A stretch of DNA of 64,000 nt from Simmondsia chinensis. Taxonomy: Eukaryota; Streptophyta; Magnoliopsida; Caryophyllales; Simmondsiaceae. The position numbers and the translations under genes were made by a program. The notes under the pieces were generated by a model. It searched no databases and was not told where the DNA came from. It saw only the letters and a program-made list of their open reading frames with translations. The stretch lies in the NCBI GenBank assembly GCA_018398585.1, contig JAGTTD010000007.1, positions 11,269,320 through 11,333,319 of the forward strand, read 5' to 3'. Below are positions 11,409-21,522 of the stretch, piece after piece; positions within the stretch are counted from its first letter, which is position 1; every line of letters starts with the position of its first letter.

Positions 11409-12345
11409 GTCCTGAGTAACCGGCTTATCGGTATTGGCGACTGCTGGCCTATTCTATGCACTCTGAATTGGTGGTGCTCTCGCTTGGTCTCTTCCGTCAA
11501 CCTGTGCTCCCCAGGCTCCACCAACTTGGCGACGCCTTTGCTGCCGCTCAACGTTCACGGCTCTCTAGCTTGCCTCCGACACGAAAAAGATGTTGAACAT
11601 ATTCAATACCTCCTGTATAGACTTCTTCGATCCGCCAATTGGTCTCCTGTCTGTGTCAAGTCATTCTTGGCGACTTGTGAGAGGGACTCCTCCTTATACT
11701 CCCCTACGGATCTAGAGCCCCGATGCAACCCTTACAGTCATTGGTACATCACCTTGGCGTGATTGTGAGGTAAAAGGACGCCTCTCATATGCTTCTTAAT
11801 CTTCTCTCATGACTCTATCTTCGCCTTCCCCTAACGAAGCCATGTATGTTTGAACTGTTGCCACTAGGCGGTGGCTCTACCCCATAACCAGGTAGCAACC
11901 AATGGTGCCTGCTTCCTCTCTGGCACCTCCTTAAACTCAAGAACCTCTTCTACCGCAGCAAGCCAATCCCAGAAATCCTCCTGGCGTCCTCCTCCGTTAA
12001 ACTCCGGGATCTCAATCCAGAGATTGGATTCCCACCTCCGATCATCGAAATCGTTTAGTGTTGCCTATATTGGGTTGATGCCTCCTCAGCCTCCGATCCG
12101 GTAACTCAGCGTCATAGAATGGGTTTTGGAAGTTCTCTCGTCCTCATCACCCCCTCTTGGCGGGTGTTGGGGCTGGGTTCCCGGCTCCTACTTTGGATTT
12201 GCCCCTAATTAAATTAAGCAATGCTTGATTCACCGGAATTTCTCCTCCTAGTCCTCTATTCTCCTCTTGGTTTGCCGTTGTATGTCTCCCTTGTAAATGT
12301 CTCCGACGGTGGCGTACCTCAGTCACCCACGGGCCATCTCAAAAA
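11409..12345 (-). pseudogene. G-A gag capsid region (degraded)
   Basis: One frame gives WLAAVEEVLEFKEVPERKQ and then ATAWWQQFKHTWLR (about 11840-12000), the usual capsid sequence of this clade, preceded near 12200-12330 by a basic N-terminal part. At least six stops are visible. It would be the particle protein of G-A. Confidence 0.7.
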
Positions 12346-12355
12346 TCATTCTGAT

Positions 12356-12366
12356 CTCTGATACCA
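12356..12366 (-). promoter_or_regulatory. G-A primer-binding site (tRNA-iMet)
   Basis: Reads TGGTATCAGAG on the - strand, two bases inside the 5' LTR. Confidence 0.85.
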
Positions 12367-12368
12367 AC

Positions 12369-12732
12369 TGATGCAGCACGTAAGGTGGAAAAATTTGAAA
12401 ACGGGAAGGTTGAGCGGCCTTCCCTTTAATCTTATTACAAAAATTATAAAATAAGGGGAAAAAGGTGTTCAATTTCTCACAACCTAAGAAAGAGAGAAAA
12501 CCCTAGAAAATTTTTGAAATTAAATCTAAAATTGAATGCCTAAACCTAGATTTCTTCTAGCTTAAATAGAGAAGCTAATTGACTAAAAATAAAACACTAA
12601 GAGATAATTATAAGATAATTACAAATAAATAAACTAATTCTACTAAAACTCAAATTCCCCATTAGCCGTGTCTCCGTATCCGCCAACCCTTGTACCCACC
12701 AATCATGCCATGACGCTTAATAGGTTGCATCA
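12369..12732 (-). repeat. G-A 5' LTR
   Basis: Starts TGATGCAGCACG and ends GGTTGCATCA. It is flanked on the right by TAATT, the duplicate of 43-47. Confidence 0.88.
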
Positions 12733-12737
12733 TAATT

Positions 12738-12857
12738 ACTCTTAATCAAAATCAATAAATAAAAAGGAAGTCAGCTCTAGCTCTTTCATATATTTAAGAG
12801 ATCTAAGATCTTGAGATAAATAATGAAAGTTAAGATATTGGAGGATATTCTCTATTA
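12738..12857 (-). repeat. Copia-1 3' LTR, distal part
   Basis: Matches the right LTR from 17043 onward, including the stretch around AAGAGATCTAAGATCTTGAG. It ends in ATTCTCTATTA. The CCCTCCGC that follows reads GCGGAGGG on the - strand, a plausible short polypurine tract. The last coding frame of Copia-1 RNase H runs into this LTR. Confidence 0.7.
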
Positions 12858-14230
12858 TCCCTCCGCAAGCTTGGCAGTGGGTCGCCATGATTGGAGTGCA
12901 AAAGCTGAAACCGATTAGACGAGCACCTTTAGTAAGAATATCTGCAACTTGAGCTACTGAGGGTAAATAACTTACATGCAAATTACCATGTTCCACTTTC
13001 TCACGAACAAAGTGATAATCAATGGATATATGTTCAGACTTTTTGTGAAATACCAGGTTAGCAATCATAGCATTGACATTGTCATAGAATAACTGATGCG
13101 GTTGTGAAAGAGGGATATGAAGTTCTCGTAGAATCTATTGTATCCAAGTTATCTCTGCAATTGCAAAAGCAAGACCTCGATATTTTTCCTCAATGCTAGA
13201 TTCAGCTACCGCACTCTGTTACGCGAAGACCAATTGATCAAACTTCTACCAAGAAAGATAGTGTAGCCATGTGTGCAATGATAGAAATCAGGATCATCGG
13301 TCCAAGCAGCATCTAAATTAGCAAAAATAATAAGAGTTGGTGTGCAACAAAGAACTAAGCCATGAGATATAGTACTTTTAAGATAATGGAGAATTTTTTT
13401 CACGCTTGCCAATGAAGTTGTGCGGGAGAGGACATGAACTGGCACGCTCGATTCACAACAAAGGAAATCTCAGGTCTTGTGATAGTTGCATATTAAAGAG
13501 ATCAGACCACACTGCGATAGCGACTTGGATCATCCATATGATCACCATTTCAGCAGAGCAAAGGTGACGCTTTTGCGGGCTTGGAGATGGTTTTGGCACC
13601 ACCCATCTTGGTTTGAACCAATATATTTTTAATATACTTCTTTTGAGAGAGAAAAAACCCATCAGAATTGCGGACAACTTGAATGCTAAGGAAGAAGTTC
13701 AAAGGGTCGAGATCCTTGAGAGCAAAAGTGTGACGCAAATCATAAATGAAATTATTAATAAATTCAGAGTTGTTGCCAATAATGATAATAGCATCAATAT
13801 AAACCAAGAGGTATGTTAGTTGTGACCCCGTTTTATGATCAAATAATGAAGAATCCGAGTAAAAACCACAAAAATCACGTTGTAGTAAGAAATCCTTGAG
13901 TTTGTTAAACCATGCACGAGGTGCCTATTTAAGGCCATATGACGCCTTCTTAAGACAACACAAATGATTAGGAAAACGTGCACCACAATATCCCGGTGGT
14001 TCGCGCAAGAAAACGGTTTTAGAAAGTTCACCATTAAGAAAAGCGTTGTCTAAGTTGGCGTGTACTAAATGTAGCTGTAAGTGTTTAAACACTATAAATG
14101 GTAGTCGGTTTAACCGCAGGATTGAATGTTTCAAAGAAATCAATGCTCTCTTCTTGATTATATCCCTTAGCTACAAGTCAAGCCTTATAGTGTTCAATTG
14201 AACCATCAGCATGATTTTTTAACTGGAACA
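12800..14230 (-). pseudogene. Copia-1 reverse transcriptase and RNase H (broken)
   Basis: From the right: KWVFQLKNHADGSIEHYKA near 14180-14240, then QLHLVHANLDNAFLNGEL and CCLKKASYGLK (13925-14143), then the active-site region YIDAIIIIGN near 13790 where the family has YVDD. Next come ALKDLDPLNFFLSIQV, a RNase H part TTSLASVKKILHYLKS (13206-13445) and the tail HFVREKVEHGNLHVSYLPSV (12742-13068). The second catalytic aspartate of RT is lost (alanine), and several frames are needed. Confidence 0.8.
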
Positions 14231-14256
14231 CCCACTTGCAACCCACTATATTTTTT

Positions 14257-14258
<2 letters not shown>

Positions 14259-14299
<41 letters not shown>
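14259..14299. repeat. 41-base G homopolymer in Copia-1 pol
   Basis: An uninterrupted run of G, preceded by eight T. On the coding strand it is poly(C), read as polyproline between STW and KKNIVGCKWVF, where copia elements commonly have a short proline linker. The length may be inflated or deflated by sequencing or assembly. Confidence 0.85.
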
Positions 14300-14302
<3 letters not shown>

Positions 14303-14533
14303 ATGTGGAGGTTCGATGTAGGGTAGCCGCCTCGGCATCCATGATTTGACGCCAATGAGATAATTTTGAAGCCTCTGTATAGATGGAAGGTTCATTTTCA
14401 GTGGAGGTAATAGACATCGCAAGTGGACCCGAGGCAGGAGAAGCAAGTAACAATGGTAGGGACGAAGGAGGGAGAGTAGTGGGAGGTGGAGTTTCGGTTT
14501 CCAAGGGAAGCGAGCCAGAAGGAGGTGATGCTA

Positions 14534-15476
14534 CTATTTGAAGAAGTGACATAAGAGGAGGGAAGGAAGCATGTGAGTTATGATTAGTGTTGTCATGAGA
14601 TAGAGAAATAATAGACTCATACGGAAACATAGATTCATCAAACACAACATGTTGTGCAATATAGACCTAATGAGAGGGAATATGAAGACATATATAACCC
14701 TTGTGTGTTGTACTATATCCCCAAAACAAACATGATTGAGATCAAAAATCAAGTTTATTATTACTATAAGGGCAAAGGAAAGGATAACATAGGCATCCAA
14801 ATGTTTAAAAAAATCGTATTTAGGTGTACTATTATACAATTTTCTATAGGGTGACTGATAGTTTAAAATTGGAGTGAGGACTCTATTCATGAAGTAAACA
14901 ACAGTTCTAAAAGCATTTTCCCAAAATTTAATACGGAGAGATGCATGGGCAAGTAAAGAGAGCCCTTTTTCAACAATATCTAGTTTTCGTCTTGCAATTG
15001 CCCCATTTTGTTCTTGAGTATGTGGGCACGAGACTCTATGATTAATTCCTAGAGAATAAAGGAATTGAGAAACATGTCGATACCCTCCCCCCCCCCCCCA
15101 AAAAAAAAAGTCCGTTTGAACATTTCTAATTATGGCATTAAAATTTGTTTTGACCATGGTATGAAAATGATGAAAAATATAAAAAACATGAGATTTCATA
15201 GTCATAAAATAAATCCATACATATTTGGAATAATCATCGATAAAACTGAACAAAATAAAAATTACCATTAAGTAAAGAAATTGGGGCGGGGAGCCATGCA
15301 TCGGAATAGACTAAGTCAAAAGGCAAGGTAGATGGGATATGAGAAGAGGGTAAATGTTGACGGTGGCTTTTACTTGGTTGACATGTCCCACATACCGCCA
15401 TAACCTTATTGGAAGACAAGGGTAAACTGAAGCTAGAGACTAATGTACGAACCACTTTCTCATTCTGATGGAACAA
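14534..15476 (-). pseudogene. Copia-1 integrase (broken)
   Basis: The zinc-binding end has CGTCQPSKSHRQHLPSS (15234-15476). The core has FIDDYSKYVWIYFM (first aspartate), NVQTD (second) and HTQEQNGAIARRKLD (glutamate). The usual GGGE after the second aspartate is replaced by residues encoded by a T8/C13 homopolymer at 15087-15109. Frame changes lie near 15250 and 14700. Confidence 0.78.
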
Positions 15477-15511
15477 ATGATTGTGCCATGCTTGGAGAGA
15501 AGTGCATTAAC

Positions 15512-16045
15512 CTAAAAATGCAATAATTGGTTTTGATGAGGATGAGGAGGTGTTGCCTGCCACCCTGTAGAGCTCGTGATCAAGCATGCCTCGAAGAAGT
15601 AGCTACCCCTACATATTCTTACAAGACAATAGTTAGGATGAAATTCCATAAACACATTATTGTCTTTGGTTAGTTGTGAAACACTGAGTAAATTTTTGAT
15701 TAATTTAGGAACATAAAGAGTTTGTGGTAAAGGTAAAACAATGCCGATAGTGGGAATAAGTGCAGTGTCGGTATGAGAAATAGGGCGAAGCGTACCATTA
15801 CCAACTTGAACCTTATCAGTGCTTTGGTACTCGGTATGAGTGGAGAGGTTTTTGAGATCGGTAGTCAAGTGGTTTGAGGCACCCAAGTCCACATACCATC
15901 CTGGATCAACTGAAGGGTTGGGAGAGGCAATCATTGTAGATACCTTGGAAGCCTTATCTGAAGAATAAGCGTGATTGAACTGATTGTAGTAGTCATTGGC
16001 ATAGTGACCCGGTTTTTGACAAATTTGGCATTGAGGGCGTGGCTT
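15512..16045 (-). pseudogene. Copia-1 zinc knuckle, protease and pre-integrase
   Basis: The knuckle CQICQKPGHYANDY near 16000-16040 has tyrosine in place of its last cysteine. The protease site reads WYVDLGASNHLTTD near 15890, where DSGA is expected, so the serine/threonine is lost. The pre-integrase segment LYVPKLIKNLLSVSQLTKDNN follows. 15512-15934 is open over 140 codons. Confidence 0.75.
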
Positions 16046-16231
16046 GGTTTAGTTGTTACCACAATTGATCGCATTACGGTTAGAAGAGCGATTTTTGTTG
16101 TTTTGGTGTTGGACCGAGGGGTTCGGTTGGGCTATGTGGTGGGACCGGTGGTTATTGTGATTGGGTGGGTATTGAGGTTGGCGTTGGGCGGCATTGGCAC
16201 TGAGAATTTGGTTTCGGATAAGTCGATCAAG

Positions 16232-16900
16232 TCATTCCTCCTCCTGTAATAACATACCAAAGATAATATCCACAGTGAGTTGATCAGAACAGGTGTTGAT
16301 GGACGTAACAAAGGGCCCAAACTCAACATCAAGACCACAAAGAATATATCGGATTAAGTATTTTTCAAGGATAGGATGAAGTGCAGCAGTAAGCTGATCT
16401 GCAAGAAGACATTTCTTCTCTACATAATCGAAAATGGAGAGGGTACCTTGTAATAGGGTTTGAAGTTGCCACCTAGTTTGCATAACCCTGGCACGAGATT
16501 GAGAATGGAAAATTTGTTCAAGAATCATCCAAGCTTCACGTGCTATGGTGGCTCTAGTGACATGCCCTGAGATCCTCTCACTAATAGTAGATTTCAACCA
16601 CAGTAGGACAAGTTTGCCCTTCTTCTTCCAAGCCAAATATTCCACAGCAAGAGACTGGAAGCATTAGTCTTAGTAGTAGAACTCGAATTGTTGTTGAGGT
16701 CGGTTTGGAAGAAGGCTCATTGATCACAAAATGTTCAAGATCCAAAGCTTCTTGTGCGTAGATGACTAAGTTTCACCACAAAAAATAATTCTCTATCAGG
16801 CTTTATACCTAAGACTAGTACGGTGTTGTTTCCGGTGGTAGGTTTTATGCGGAAAGGAGTAGGGTTGTGTTTTGGGATGCCATAACAAGATCTTCTAGAC
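16232..16900 (-). pseudogene. Copia-1 gag (broken)
   Basis: A 137-residue open part (16232-16645) has the copia gag (UBN2/Retrotran_gag) pattern: AWMILEQIFHSQSRARVMQTRWQL, then FDYVEKKCLLADQL. The N-terminal part up to about 16900 needs another frame. Confidence 0.7.
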
Positions 16901-16913
16901 AAGTCTTTTAGAA

Positions 16914-16925
16914 GCTCTGATACCA
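16914..16925 (-). promoter_or_regulatory. Copia-1 primer-binding site (tRNA-iMet)
   Basis: Reads TGGTATCAGAGC on the - strand and abuts the 5' LTR with no spacer, which fixes the LTR edge at 16926. Confidence 0.85.
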
Positions 16926-17501
16926 TAAAAGAGAATAAACAATAAAGTGGAATTTGAGGGCTTAAATGACTTAGCCCCTAAGTTTCATTGATATATATAG
17001 AAATACAAGGAATGTTTAGATAAAATACATAATATACAAAATTACTCTTAATCTGAAAGAATAAATGAAAAGGAAGTCAACTCGGGCTCTTTGATATATT
17101 TAAGAGATCTTAGATCTTGAGATAAATAATGAAAGTTAAGATATATGAGGATATTCTCTATATTCCTTGCTGTGGAGCGCACATTGGAGATGAGGAAAAG
17201 AATAGGGCTGGGTTTTGACGGTTATGATCCGCTTATGCTGAGTGCTTTGCATCTATAGATTAGGGTTTGACTGTCAGATATTCCTGCCTTTTGGTTTGTC
17301 CTATTTTCTAGTCCACCCTAGTGATGTTTGAGGCTCTTAGTATTTGCCTTTTTTGCTTGTACTCCTGTTTGTATTATTTCTATTATTTTGCTCCCTGTCC
17401 TTATACGGGTTGACTCAGGGCTCATTTGTTCGAGTTGCCTATTATGTATTGCGACTCCGTCGCTAATTATTGGAAAAAAAAAGTGAGGATATTCTCTATT
17501 A
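16926..17501 (-). repeat. Copia-1 5' LTR, split by LINE-2
   Basis: LTR sequence covers 16926-17161 and 17484-17501. The ends are TAAAAGAGAAT and ATTCTCTATTA, an 11-bp inverted repeat with one mismatch and without the usual TG/CA. The last 16 bases are duplicated by the LINE insertion. Confidence 0.75.
17162..17483 (+). mobile_element. LINE-2: 3' UTR fragment of an L1-type LINE
   Basis: A 322-bp insertion ends in A10 plus G and is flanked by a perfect 16-bp duplication TGAGGATATTCTCTAT (17146-17161 and 17484-17499). I see no coding capacity, so it is a severely 5'-truncated copy. Long duplication plus poly(A) shows target-primed reverse transcription. Confidence 0.85.
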
Positions 17502-18273
17502 TTTATTAAGACATTATCAGTTTTGTTGATCAAGATGTCACGAGTTTGAATCCCTACAACCCTACTCTTTTTATAATTTGAGTAAAATGTAGAGGTAAGT
17601 TTACGTATACCCATGCTCAAGCTTAATACAATGTGGCATTTGTGTGAGATGGTATGCCTAGGCATAAAACTAATTATACATCGTAACACAGTAGCTTAAA
17701 TTTTGGGATATATAGTTGATTTCTGGACATTAGTTTTTCATATTTTGTGCCGTAACTAATTTAAGTATTTATTTGAGCACAAAAGATGTCTTCATAAATA
17801 TTTTTAATAGAAAATATATTCTTACAAATGTTGCTGTCTAATTAAAAAATAGTTAGAATTTCCATTTGACCCAAATTATGAATATGAGATTTAGACTGAG
17901 AAAGAGTTATTTTAAATGAAAAATGCCTTCGCCTCATCTTGAAAGAAAGCAGTCAACTTAAATATTTTCTTTTAACATCGTTGTTTTTCTTAACATATTT
18001 TTTGCTCGTAATTGATACTCATTTATAGTATGGGATAAAATTTTCGATTCTGGTTAGAGTAGCGTGCGTCACTAAAGGTAAAGTATGTATCAAGTAATTG
18101 TCTTTTCTATTGTTTTCTCATGTATGCATGGATTTACAGACTATTCATATTCTCATTTTGCAACTTTGTCCAAACAGGATGGGTTACATAAAATAAATCG
18201 TACTCTATTATGAATTATGTCCTCATCACTCTAACAAGATCAAAGTAAATTCTATACTCTATCATGAAATGTG
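17502..18273 (+). other. AT-rich intronic or intergenic DNA upstream of the SINE
   Basis: No coding exon is supported. A short piece at 17515-17556 ends in GAGTTTGAATCCC, close to a tRNA B box, and may be the remains of a tRNA-derived SINE. If GLTP has exons to the left of the window, this is intron. Confidence 0.5.
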
Positions 18274-18538
18274 ACGTTGGGTTCATTTACCAGGCATTAA
18301 GGCACCGGATCCCATTAGAACTTCGAAGTTAAGCATGCTTAGGCGAGAGTAGTACCAAGATGGGTGACCTCATGGGAAGTCCTCGTGTTGCCAACCCTAT
18401 AAGGTTGGGGGTCTTTGGAAATAGCCTCCCGGCAAGGTTGCAACCTTAAAGGGTAAGGCTGCGTACATCCACCCTCCAGACCCCACTTATGTGGGAGCCG
18501 TTGAGGCACTAGGTCTGTTGTTGTTGTTGTTGTATTTG
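18274..18538 (+). mobile_element. 5S-SINE copy 1: 5S rRNA head plus LINE-like tail
   Basis: Bases 18279-18398 match plant 5S rRNA, including GCACCGGATCCCAT, GAAGTTAAGC and GATGGGTGACCTC. The part after 18400 (GGTCTTTGGAAATAGCC, GTAAGGCTGCGTACATCC, CCAGACCCC, GGCACTAGGTCTG and (TTG)n) matches the 3' tail of the RTE LINEs at 52808-52944 and 54549-54668. Flanking TATCATGAAATGTG (18260-18273) and TATCACGAAACGTG (18539-18552) form a diverged 14-bp target duplication. This is a polymerase-III-type retroposon, not an rRNA gene. Confidence 0.85.
18279..18398 (+). pseudogene. 5S rRNA-derived segment of the SINE
   Basis: About 120 bases, full 5S length. The internal promoter area (GAAGTTAAGCATGCTTAGGCGAGAGTAG, given in parts: A box AAGTTAAGCATGC, C box GATGGGTGACC) is well kept. 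The 5' quarter is diverged. Confidence 0.8.
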
Positions 18539-18641
18539 TATCACGAAACGTGCCGTCATTATTTAGATTTGTGAAGTAAGTTAATTTTTTAAAAAGTTTA
18601 GGGTTAATATAAGGTATTGACATAATATAAATGACATACAG

Positions 18642-18777
18642 GTGCATGGATTTCACAGCGGCATTGCTTGAGAAAATGGTAACAAATCCAGGGCTAAGCA
18701 TGGAGCAAGTTGTAGACGAGGCATACAGCCTGACCTTGAAGCCATGGCATGGATGGATCTCAGCTGCTGCTTATAAA
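18642..18777 (+). CDS. GLTP gene, internal exon (third from last or earlier)
   Basis: After an acceptor (ACATACAG) the exon completes a split codon and then encodes 45 residues: CMDFTAALLEKMV, SMEQVVDEAYSLTLKPWHGWISAAAYK. LKPWHGW is the hallmark of the glycolipid transfer protein fold, where the tryptophan and histidine contact the sugar headgroup. GLTP proteins are cytosolic carriers of glycosphingolipids or ceramide-1-phosphate between membranes. It ends at a GTATTT donor in phase 0. The reading joins cleanly to the exon at 32854. Earlier exons are not in the window. Confidence 0.87.
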
Positions 18778-18849
18778 GTATTTAACAACATTTCCTTTAC
18801 TGTTTGAGTATAAAATTCTTCATGAATCTTCACTTAATAACTCAAAATT

Positions 18850-19265
18850 TGTCACGAACCTAGATCTGTGACCTCGATCTGGAACTGAATTGAGTTGGGG
18901 AAAGAAATAATTGTGAATTAAGATGAGAAAAGAGAGAGAGAATTGAAGATGAGAGAGAAATTGAGACGGTAAAAAGAATTAAGTGTTTGATTAAATTTGT
19001 TTGGATGATCCTTACAATTCCTTATATTCTCCTATTTATAGACCAATTATAAACATTCAAAATTATTTGAACATAAGCGGGAAATAACCATATGCTAAAA
19101 AAAGGCGAGAAATTTAGTTAAGTGAAGCTTCTAGAATTAACTCCAGCAATGCGCGCGTGTTCGGGCCTTCGGGCGCTACCAGCCGAGGCCAAGACAACTG
19201 AATGACACGGACCTGGTTGCGAACCTCTGCGAACCTTGACACCCGGAAATGTCATGTACGTGACA
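18850..19265 (-). repeat. G-C 3' LTR
   Basis: Pairs with 28216-28603, for example GATGAGAAAAGAGAGAG, GTTTGGATGATCC and AGTGAAGCTTCTAGAAT. It is 28 bases longer than the other copy. Confidence 0.88.
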
Positions 19266-19294
19266 TTGCCCCATCGTTCAGCGAATCCTTGTCC

Positions 19295-19657
19295 CTAAAG
19301 ATTAAAATCAGAATACTGCTTTTTGATGAATGACCAGTCCTCCCAAGTGGCTGAGTCCTTGGGCAAGTTCACCCATTGTACCAGAATTTGTGCAACCCTC
19401 TTCCCATTGCGTGTGACGGTGCGTTTCTTGATAATAGCCTGCGGTATCACTTTTGGCTGGCCCTCGTTGTCACAATGTGGTAGATCGGTGCTGAAATGCA
19501 TGTTCTCTCCCAGCTTCTTCTTAAGATGTGATACGTCAAAGACAAGGTATATTTTGGAGTCTTCCGGCAAATCAAGTCTGTAAGCTACCTCCCCAATTCT
19601 GGCCAAGTCCCGGTATGGCCCATAGTATCGTGCTGCCAATTTCAAGTTCCTCCTCAC
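19295..19657 (-). pseudogene. G-C integrase C-terminus with intact chromodomain
   Basis: A 120-residue open part starts at KLAARYYGPY and contains IYLVFDVSHLKKKLG. It ends with the chromodomain AQILVQWVNLPKDSATWEDW, with both tryptophans present, unlike G-B. Chromodomains of this type guide integration to methylated histone H3. The upstream integrase is broken. Confidence 0.82.
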
Positions 19658-20577
19658 AGAAGTCTGGCGGTATAGTTGTAACTTGAGATAGGCCTAGTCC
19701 CTACCTCAAACTTCCTCTCGGTTCTCTGCATGTCTGCTTGTTGTTTGTAACGTTGCTGGGCCTCCTTGAGGTTGTCCTTCAATAGATTAAGCATGATCTG
19801 TCATTCATTGGTGAAGTCCTCCACAGCCACGGATGAAGAGATGCAAGGAAAGTCTATTGCAAATAGGCGTGGCTCGTACCCATAAAGCACATGGAAGAGA
19901 GTGGTCTTAAGTGATGAGCGGTGGTTCGTGTTCTACCAAAATTCCAGACATTGATTCACCCTTTCGGTTTGCCCATCGGAGTGGGGATGATAGGCTCTGG
20001 TCATGATCAACTCTATCCCTGTTAGGCACATCAGTTCCTTCCAAAACAAACTCTGAAAGGACCCATCTCTGTTTGAAATGATGATCCTCGATAGCCCATG
20101 CAAACGATATACATTGTCAAGGAATATATGTGCTACATTGGTAGCGGTGTATGGATGTGTCAATGTCATGAAATGCGCGTACTATGTGAGCCTATCCACC
20201 ACTACCAAAATCGTGTCCTTGCCCAATGACTTCGAAAGCCCCTCAATGAAATCGAGGCTAATGCTCTCCCGTGCTTGGTTCGGCACGGGTAGCGACTATA
20301 ATAACCCCAGGTATGTCACATTTTCTCCCTTAGTGCGCCAGCATATGTCAGAGTTCCTTACCCATTCTTGAACACCGTTCTTCAGCTGCGGCCAATAGAA
20401 TAAGTGTTTGACGGGCATAAGTGTGCCATGAACTCCTAAATGTCCCCCAAAAAAAGAATCATGCAAGGCTTGTAAGATCCTACCCCTCATCTCAATGTCA
20501 TTCCCCACGAAGATCCTCCCCTTGTAGCATAGGATGCCCTCATTCATAAAAGTAAGGGCTATGTCCGGTAGGGTCAA
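19658..20577 (-). pseudogene. G-C integrase core (broken)
   Basis: The zinc end at 20296-20577 reads GGHLGVHGT...NSDICWRTKG; the first zinc cysteine is serine. The core at 19933-20169 has LHGLSRIIISNRDGSF (second aspartate) and RAYHPHSDGQTERVNQCLEF (glutamate). Stops lie near 20170, 19930 and 19700. Confidence 0.78.
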
Positions 20578-21130
20578 TCACTAGTTGCGCAATAAGCTTG
20601 AAGGCTTACGCATCATGCTTATAGCTCTCCGCCACCTCGCGCACCCACTATGGCACCACTGCGGACATCAGTGCACAAACTACACCAACCTCATCTTCAT
20701 CGCTCCTCTAGAGCGCATCGGCTGCCTTACTCTTCGCGCCCTTCAGGTAAAAGATGTTGTAGCTCAAACCCATGAGTCTGGACAGCCCTTTCTGCTAAAG
20801 CTGAGTGGTCACACGTTGCTCTAGCAAGAAACGCAAGCTGGCATGATCTGGCTTTATGATGAAGTGATGGTCCATCAAACAATGTCTCCATTTTTCCACT
20901 GCCATCAACACTGCCATGAGCTACTTCTCATAGGCTGAGAGGCCTAGGTGGCGCGGACGGAGGGCTTTACTTAGGTAGGCTAGGGGCCTGCCTTCTTTAG
21001 ACAAAACAGCTTCGATTCCCACTCTAAAAGCATCGGTTTCTAAAAACACGGGCGCTGACATCATTGCTTCCTTCAACGCCTCAAATGCGCACTGCTCTTC
21101 TTCGCTCCAACTGAATTCCCCCCTCATTGA
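20578..21130 (-). pseudogene. G-C RNase H (degraded)
   Basis: The - strand shows [22 protein letters not shown] and EGRPLAYLSKALRPRHLGLSAYEK at 20921-21127. The part toward integrase is frameshifted. Confidence 0.7.
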
Positions 21131-21522
21131 GGAGGTTTGTCAAGGGCTTGCTCACTGCTCCGTAGCCTCTTATGAACTTTCGATAGTACTCGGTGAGTCC
21201 AAGGAACCCTTAAAAGCTCTTCACATTCTTAGGTATGGGCTAGTCCCTCATTGCTACTAGTTTTCTTGCATTCGTAGCCACCCCTTCTTGAGAGATCACG
21301 TGGCCCAAGTACTCAACATGGTCTTAGCCAAACGCACACTTGCTGCGCTTAGCATACAAACGGTGCGCATGGAGAGTGTCAAGGACTGCGCTCAAGTGCG
21401 CGAGGTACGCATGCAAGCTAGGGCTATATACCCATATATCATTGAAGAACACAAGGACAAACTTGCGTAGGAATGGACCAAACACGTTGTTCATCAGGGC
21501 CTGAAAGGTTGCGGGGGCATTT
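21131..21522 (-). pseudogene. G-C reverse transcriptase, C-terminal part
   Basis: Shows APATFQALMNNVF beside the insertion point, then LVFFNDIWVYSPS near 21440, where the first active-site aspartate of FFDD is asparagine, then YLGHVISQEGVAT and [17 protein letters not shown]. Several TAG stops stand where the family has tryptophan or glutamine. The N-terminal part is at 26018-26478, beyond G-D. Confidence 0.78.

Larger units (their letters stand above)
48..12732 (-). mobile_element. G-A: CRM-like Ty3/gypsy retrotransposon, nested in Copia-1
   Basis: LTRs lie at 48-317 plus 6456-6560 and at 12369-12732. They begin TGATGYAGC and end TGCATMA, with a TAATT target duplication on both sides. The internal region reads gag, zinc knuckle, protease, RT, RNase H, integrase on the - strand. 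The protease (DSGSCENV) and gag with a C-x2-C-x4-H-x4-C knuckle resemble the CRM branch of plant chromoviruses. G-B sits in its left LTR and plastid DNA sits between its RNase H and integrase. Stops and frameshifts are frequent. Confidence 0.85.
1..17501 (-). mobile_element. Copia-1: Ty1/copia LTR retrotransposon, degraded, host of nested insertions
   Basis: A - strand Ty1/copia element. Its 5' LTR is on the right (from 16926), followed leftwards by a primer-binding site, gag, protease, integrase, reverse transcriptase and RNase H, which is the copia order (integrase before RT). Its 3' LTR is cut by the window start and by the gypsy element G-A, flanked by the duplication TAATT at 43-47 and 12733-12737. 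A LINE tail lies in the right LTR. Every ORF is broken and the RT catalytic box is mutated, so it is a dead copy. Confidence 0.85.

Noticed and set aside
11484..12104. Host gene on + opposite to G-A gag
   Set aside because: The frames are antisense shadows of gag; the - strand gives clear capsid sequence.
14178..14645. Proline-rich protein
   Set aside because: The polyproline comes from a 41-base homopolymer inside copia pol; the rest matches RT.
18279..18398. Functional 5S rRNA gene
   Set aside because: The 5' quarter is diverged, there is no tandem array, and the 3' end runs into a retroposon tail with a target duplication.
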